From Ruminococcus sp. (GTDB taxonomy: Bacteria > Bacillota > Clostridia > Oscillospirales > Acutalibacteraceae), in assembly GCA_024690465.1 (NCBI GenBank), contig JAILPC010000110.1, positions 1 through 39,801 on the forward strand: DNA of 39,801 nt, written 5' to 3'. The position numbers and the translations under genes were made by a program. The notes below the pieces were generated by a model, which worked only from the letters and a program-made list of their open reading frames with translations, was not told the origin of the DNA and made no database searches. Of the stretch, positions 37,801-39,801 are shown one piece after another (positions within the stretch are counted from its first letter, which is position 1; every line of letters begins with the position of its first letter).

Positions 37801-39801
37801 CATAAACGATTATGCGTTCTCAAGCTGCATAGGTCTTGAGAAGGTTTATATTCCGGTCTCAGTTACTGATATCGGCGACAGCGCGTTTGATGTTGGTAAT
37901 GATTCCGCAACAATTTTATACGGATACCGCGGAAGCGCCGCGGAGACTTACGCGGGCAACAGTGAACATTTCGTAGCTCTTGACGGCTTCACCTTCAGCA
38001 AGTCAAATAACGGCAAATGCTCAATCAGCGGTTATACGGGTTCCGCGACAGAGTTATATCTTCCCGAATTATGTTCCCAAGGCGTTGTCAAGGGAATAAA
38101 ATCTGAAGCGTTTAAGAATAATACCAAAATATCTACTGTGATAATTCCGGATACTATTACAAGCATAGACTCAGACGCATTTGACGGCTGCAGCGAGAAG
38201 CTGACCATCTACGGTAATAATTTATCTTCTGAGATTAAGGCTTACGCGAGTGATAATAATATAAAATATTATGATCTGAGCGGATTTGATTTCGGTGAAC
38301 CTGCTGACGGAACGGTTTCAATCAAAAAGTATAACGGTGCGGCAACAGAAATAGATATTCCCGACAGGGATATCGAAGGAAATATTGTTACCGGTATAGG
38401 TGCGGATGCGTTTTATAATAATTCAAATATTTCCGTCGTAACGATTCCCGACACTGTGACAAGCATAGGTAAGTACGCGTTCCGTTATTGCTCAAGTCTC
38501 ACGAGTGTAATAATCCCCGACGGCGTTACGAGCATAGAAACTTCCGTATTTGAGAATTGCTCAAGCCTAACGAGCGTAATAATCCCCTCCGGTGTTACGA
38601 GCATAGGTTATAACGCCTTCAAGGGCTGTTCAGGCTTAACAAGCGTGACTATCCCGAGCGGTGTTACAACCATATCCGGTTGCGCGTTTGAAGGCTGTTC
38701 AGGTCTTACAAACATTAAAATTCCGGACGGTGTTACAACCATATCCGGTTACGTGTTTGAAGGCTGTTCAGGTCTCACAAGCGTGAGAATTCCCGAGAGT
38801 GTTACAAGTATCGGCGATAGCGCGTTTAAAGGATGTTCAGGTCTTACAAGCGTGAAAATTCCCGAGAGTGTTACAAGCATCGGCAGTCTTGCGTTCGCGG
38901 GATGCACAGGGCTTACAAAAGCGATAATTCTCTCTGAAGACGCAACTTTCGACAATAACGCTTTCCCCGATGTGACGATCTACGGATGCAGCGGCAGCAC
39001 TGCGGAGGCTTACGCAGCCAGAGAAGGAGATAGTTATTACATTCCCGCTCAAGGAAACAATCCGGCTGAACACTTCGTTAAAGCAAAGAATGAATTCGTT
39101 GATATCACGGAATATTTGTCGTATTCTTTCAGCGAGCCCGTTGAAAGTACGGTTTCTATTACAAAGTATTCGGGTACCGCCACAGAGTTAAATATTGTCG
39201 ATACCGACGTCGAGGGTAATATTGTTACAGGCATAGACTCCGAAGCTTTTGACGGCTGCACAAGTCTCAAGAGTGTAACAATTCCCGGCAGTGTATCTGC
39301 TATATCGTCGTTCGCCTTCTGTGATTGTTCAAATCTTGAAACGGTAACTATCGGCGACGGTGTTAAAGAAATCGGCGACGGCGCATTCTACGATTGTAAA
39401 AAGCTCAGCGAAGTCAACATTCCCGCAAGCGTCGAAACCATAGCGGAAACGGCGTTTGAAGGTTGCGAAAGCTTAAACAAAATAACGATTGACGGCGATT
39501 ATCAGCTGGATGACCGCAGTTTGGCGGCTCTAAAGAGAATTGGTGTTCAGAATCTGACAATAACAGGTTCTTCAATCAAGGACGGAGCTTTCAATGGCTT
39601 TACAGAGCTTAAAAATGTTGAAATCAGCGATACTGTTGAGAACATAGGCATCAACGCGTTCAACAACTCGGGAATTACCGATATAGAGATTCCCGACGGT
39701 GTTAAAACCATCAATAAGGGAACGTTCCGGAACTGCTCCGAGCTTAAGAGCGTAACACTCCCCGACAGCGTATCCAGTATCGGTCTTTACGCGTTCAAGG
39801 A
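28856..39801 (+). CDS. Giant secreted LRR/beta-helix/lipase-like surface protein 2, 3'-truncated
   Basis: At least 3648 codons open from TTG 28856 (GGGTGG 5 nt upstream) to the window's end in one frame; the ORF track misses it because no stop is present. Domains: signal peptide (MKKKFIRLVSVLLTVLMLSAV); LRR_5 blocks (about 58-598); beta-helix (about 605-1085, DGGGIY and GGGV turns); lipase-like hydrolase (about 1095-1650) with Ser1275 in GFSRAG and Asp in NFRDIVPW; a beta-rich spacer; three HW-motif repeats (about 1838-2165); and a second LRR_5 array (from about 2165 onward). The core from LELNGHKLDRG to the hydrolase is a paralogue of giant protein 1. The extra N-terminal LRR block is absent there. 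It is probably displayed on or released from the cell surface. Confidence 0.93.
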   Translation, partial: MKKKFIRLVSVLLTVLMLSAVMITPLSVSAANTDKPILNGEDTGAAYVDISSYKGAVSDFSYEVYGDFDEKVRITGYKGTGGDVIIPAEIDGKPVTKIEEGAFKDNATIRNMIISASVTSIGAEAFKGCSDLFNIFVPASVSYIHNEAFSGCSRALMFWTQLSSQAKTYASKNGYDYGEVSAYFYRVLSGNKLEIVSYIGVPEGTAGDLYIPSAMDGKSVTQIATYAFANNKSIKSVDMAGSITSIGDYAFGGCSNLESAVIPASVTAIEGQPFFGCNVNFRIIAKESSAAYNWAVSNHISYVEDNTEASNPDDFEFYAPDEYGNVMLKSYKGSGGNVVIPSRYKGYIVTSIGAYSFSNNKKITSLTIPKSVTSISDYACGYCQNLRSISFPDTLGRIGSYAFTLCTSLKSVTLPDTVYSLGAYAFYNCTGLEKVTLPDNNLQTINAYTFSGCTSLKSICIPKSVEKIDTQAFSYCENLSGVLLQYNLKTIGSGAFACCPKFSNLAIPSSVTTIEESAFVRCVELSSLVIPASVKEIKDFAFYGCKGMASVKFYSGSVSIESTKGYQAFGDPGSGLVFYGYTPSTAQTYAAQYNIPFRDLSSQNTTPTSNYYYSTNGIDRTYVATFAQAWSAASNSSSTVGILTDVQISDTLSVRGYINLELNGHKLDRGLINADASNDNGSVFYVERDASLNIYGGTKAHPKPSCSVSTSVWWPNGTIQDYTVENRGVITGGYTSSDGGGIYVDQGGCVDLHYTAVTGNRAEGDYEFEDCEYGFGGGICLYGNECELYLDNSEVSCNYARKGGGVAVVRKENDKYSSMSADNCVIEGDGKGVLGECPSTISTNFAVVYGGGAYFDNGYCSVKGVQFDNNYSNEDGGGVYTIGEYCTFEDCVITENNSKKNGGGVYNGGSSKSAAYNTYKNVEISVNVASKYGDGVYNAQGIDVQLEGYCGIYGNGEYPKYQNLYMSKFAMHNTSGNGNTPMDYRNRTGYVKAKLDLNSNAEYGVSGVYVTYASDRGDTRLTKFGDTSYVKYFESDKSGAHFVTLPSTEADYLSNYLYTQNGPYITLVAGDKPQPTPVMQFETRKAVDITYLTYNDQPVKRGVYTYAASGGDCDAVFYYSDGYFMENAQNYNDHLATLSACMANAAMNARAGSTGDDGNYTFKGKNIHQMMIDMGCKNSDIFLSDSYARKPEMDSIGYCIATKKLSNGDDLVIIAVRGGGYESEWSSNVTLGKSGEHAGFANAANQVFSGLEKFLEKKNITGTSSTTKFWISGFSRAGATSNLTAKRIIDNYNNNGKRTFAYPIEAPKGGVASAIKSTCNYESIHNIINFRDIVPWVAMGDLGFIRYGVDHFLPGTNVPNKYTEGVTHDNYTEILGTDSYNAQKQKMLKQLKLLNPDAEYDDYFHTGSLYYMSIAGNQALGAIPLIGEHLQLLGPSGKLIQETKKGDRDYNMSVEDWLMIFWQDFVNYTFTSKTADDKRDEYAAQKPQKGSTKTFEESLRGLLDLFMAPSEKSDKFMDGFSYFEMGDISIPLLLKIYTNYLNTALNTPLTSETYDDIFSDLWDTVKGKLEKGKVSKDDLELYRQYFYTALRFILRYVKTDYDKNNQNDLGTILYNAGRLIQNHDTDLEVPQAWIRSYDSYYTGTGSIQADVKYTGSNRPKYPNLKVKDATSNAVTEYNQLYSEGGMPISIGLYDKIRFIPNDSTYDVETEGDTYYFCIGEPITEGNSGIFFNSRYKWFTQNDWFTLDDYSDYITNNTIKINVFSERDGLLSNGDKASMYKNLKDSYNMVPSKRLVRTFIINIKDSSVIACADKYNSSTQSYDYTEFTVAQNSTRTIKGVKPGVESEGDRWVFDHWEVFKYNPSTNKVDRDNPVSSVAYRALFGNGFNAKSETTTVKNCDGLSYFFEAFYTKLSSCTVSVPESATNNVSSVSALSKGKLKFSTSSESDSSLYKYESKEIAYDTENPVSIDIETVKPVEYIEDGYMWSFKCWRVYPYNTLTKTVDRAHPIDSSQYADLLGKDFKPEAKKTTVTNLTNQDFRFEPVYEAQPIKYTTTAAFPKSFNINYNSDNELFVYSTVEIPYIEDSPRFITIRGVKPSYEATADIFEFDHWNVYLYDTKSGTADKNNPVPEKYYEDYFGSSFNPDSENTKVYNFNDKDYLFEPVYKTEVTDGDFTYTIVKPRTVEAYAVVKSYSGTDANVTIPSSCSKGNHTWSVKGIESNAFKGNKSITKVTIPKIVESIGDSAFEGCTGLTDATITRGVAKIGARAFKGCTGLERLTIPKSVTSIGADAFADCVPALTIYGDCGYYAQNYAYDNGIKFIDSSETIQYAVVNGKAVITGFIAPEGFDGRLVIPSLLGAYDVTTISANAFKDNTDITRVTIPDSVSKIDKEAFSGCSRFTDLVISGGHGLDTSNLANLPNTITDLFVTGDAIKANAFTGLTSVKNVRFGNNISGIGANAFRGCSSLTGLSLPDSTASISDSAFRGCSNLERLTFRNSITSIGDYAFQGCSNLVSATFANSNTSIGSNAFADCKAELTIAGHRDSTAERYANNNGINFASLDIEGVYSDDLIYEVKDGKVIIAGRTNTEASILNIPPSIGLNPVTEIKSYAFDGNYNIKSVIIPASVETIGYRAFMTWSDAKYTVYGYSGSAAETYVSNHHPFVALDGYSFSATSDGKCSVTAYTGSSDKLIIPSVCPGGTVTGIAANAFKGKTNITNVSIPNTVTSIGGSAFEGCTALTGLTIPDSVTSIGADAFKNCGSGFTINCNDSSYAENYASSNSIKRVALDGFTFKVLVGGTVAVTGYNGDETDLIIPSTDSEGRVVSEIYSSAFASNHITSVVIPSSVERIHGQAFSYCEQLTSVTIPSSVNTIDYSAFSNCTSLESITIPGSVTTIGGGLFDDCTGLTSVIIGSGVTVMPSFSGCSNLKSVTIPDSITTIGASVFYKCKSLESITIPSGVTSIGKRAFQYCYGLKSATIPDSVTSINDYAFSSCIGLEKVYIPVSVTDIGDSAFDVGNDSATILYGYRGSAAETYAGNSEHFVALDGFTFSKSNNGKCSISGYTGSATELYLPELCSQGVVKGIKSEAFKNNTKISTVIIPDTITSIDSDAFDGCSEKLTIYGNNLSSEIKAYASDNNIKYYDLSGFDFGEPADGTVSIKKYNGAATEIDIPDRDIEGNIVTGIGADAFYNNSNISVVTIPDTVTSIGKYAFRYCSSLTSVIIPDGVTSIETSVFENCSSLTSVIIPSGVTSIGYNAFKGCSGLTSVTIPSGVTTISGCAFEGCSGLTNIKIPDGVTTISGYVFEGCSGLTSVRIPESVTSIGDSAFKGCSGLTSVKIPESVTSIGSLAFAGCTGLTKAIILSEDATFDNNAFPDVTIYGCSGSTAEAYAAREGDSYYIPAQGNNPAEHFVKAKNEFVDITEYLSYSFSEPVESTVSITKYSGTATELNIVDTDVEGNIVTGIDSEAFDGCTSLKSVTIPGSVSAISSFAFCDCSNLETVTIGDGVKEIGDGAFYDCKKLSEVNIPASVETIAETAFEGCESLNKITIDGDYQLDDRSLAALKRIGVQNLTITGSSIKDGAFNGFTELKNVEISDTVENIGINAFNNSGITDIEIPDGVKTINKGTFRNCSELKSVTLPDSVSSIGLYAFK
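34369..35355 (+). repeat. Three HW-motif repeats in giant surface protein 2
   Basis: Three units of about 120-133 residues start near 34369, 34770 and 35131, each reading GVKP-like or VKP, then an F-x-H/C-W-x-V strand (VFDHWEVF, SFKCWRVY, EFDHWNVY), D-x-x-x-P, a Y-x-x-x-x-G segment, and an end reading FxAFY or FEPVY. They resemble an InlB-like beta unit but diverge from it. They connect the hydrolase to the C-terminal LRR array. Confidence 0.7.

Noticed and set aside
37000-39000. CRISPR-like regular repeats
   Set aside because: The periodicity comes from coding LRR units in a single open frame, with no identical direct repeats and spacers.
35482-39270. Minus-strand ORFs in the second giant gene, for example 37468-37656 and 38749-38955
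   Set aside because: Again antisense shadows of LRR repeats with the same pattern as in the first gene.

Overview
The window looks like a chromosome segment from a gut-type anaerobic Firmicute, most likely a Clostridia member close to Ruminococcus/Oscillospiraceae. This placement is inferred from protein style, AGGAGG-type ribosome binding sites, sigma-A promoters (TTGACA/TATAAT, 17-nt spacers) and Pro-Thr linkers. No 16S rRNA or other marker gene is present. No tRNA, rRNA, CRISPR array, IS element or phage gene was seen.

Layout. (1) 2-1921, minus: a secreted InlB-repeat surface protein that runs off the left edge; it is absent from the ORF track because it is truncated. (2) 2350-6315, plus: NAD synthetase (nadE), a TerB-like protein, a GNAT acetyltransferase and an amidase-signature lipoprotein. 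(3) 6428-8578, minus: the RNA-binding protein Tex, facing the amidase across a shared 12-bp terminator hairpin. (4) 8811-11810, minus: an operon encoding a cytosolic ParB-like/BMP sensor fusion, a calcineurin-like phosphoesterase and an ElaA-type acetyltransferase. (5) 12329-24577, plus: a 4082-residue secreted protein with a signal peptide, a beta-helix, a lipase-like alpha/beta hydrolase, a very long BspA-type leucine-rich repeat (LRR_5) array and Ig-like C-terminal domains. (6) 24714-26118, plus: the decayed tail of an ABC exporter gene, then a UDP-sugar pyrophosphorylase. (7) 26221-28375, minus: a three-gene operon with ATGA overlaps (two membrane proteins around a soluble protein resembling DUF6765). 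(8) 28856-39801, plus: a second giant surface protein, at least 3648 residues, open at the right edge and also missing from the ORF track.

The main feature of interest is the pair of giant surface proteins. They share a beta-helix plus serine-hydrolase core with a GxSxG elbow (GYSRAG and GFSRAG), but the domain order differs. In the first, the core directly follows the signal peptide. In the second, an LRR block precedes the core and three HW-motif repeats follow it. Together they occupy about 58% of the window. Both appear to be modular extracellular proteins that could bind or modify host, dietary or bacterial surface material. The sugar-nucleotide enzyme between them may supply precursors for envelope glycans; that link is inferred from proximity only.

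The remaining genes are mostly housekeeping or small regulatory-type operons with readable promoters and terminators. Two gene relics (an ABC exporter tail and a possible surface-protein C-terminus) flank the segment between the giants, suggesting past deletions or rearrangements there.
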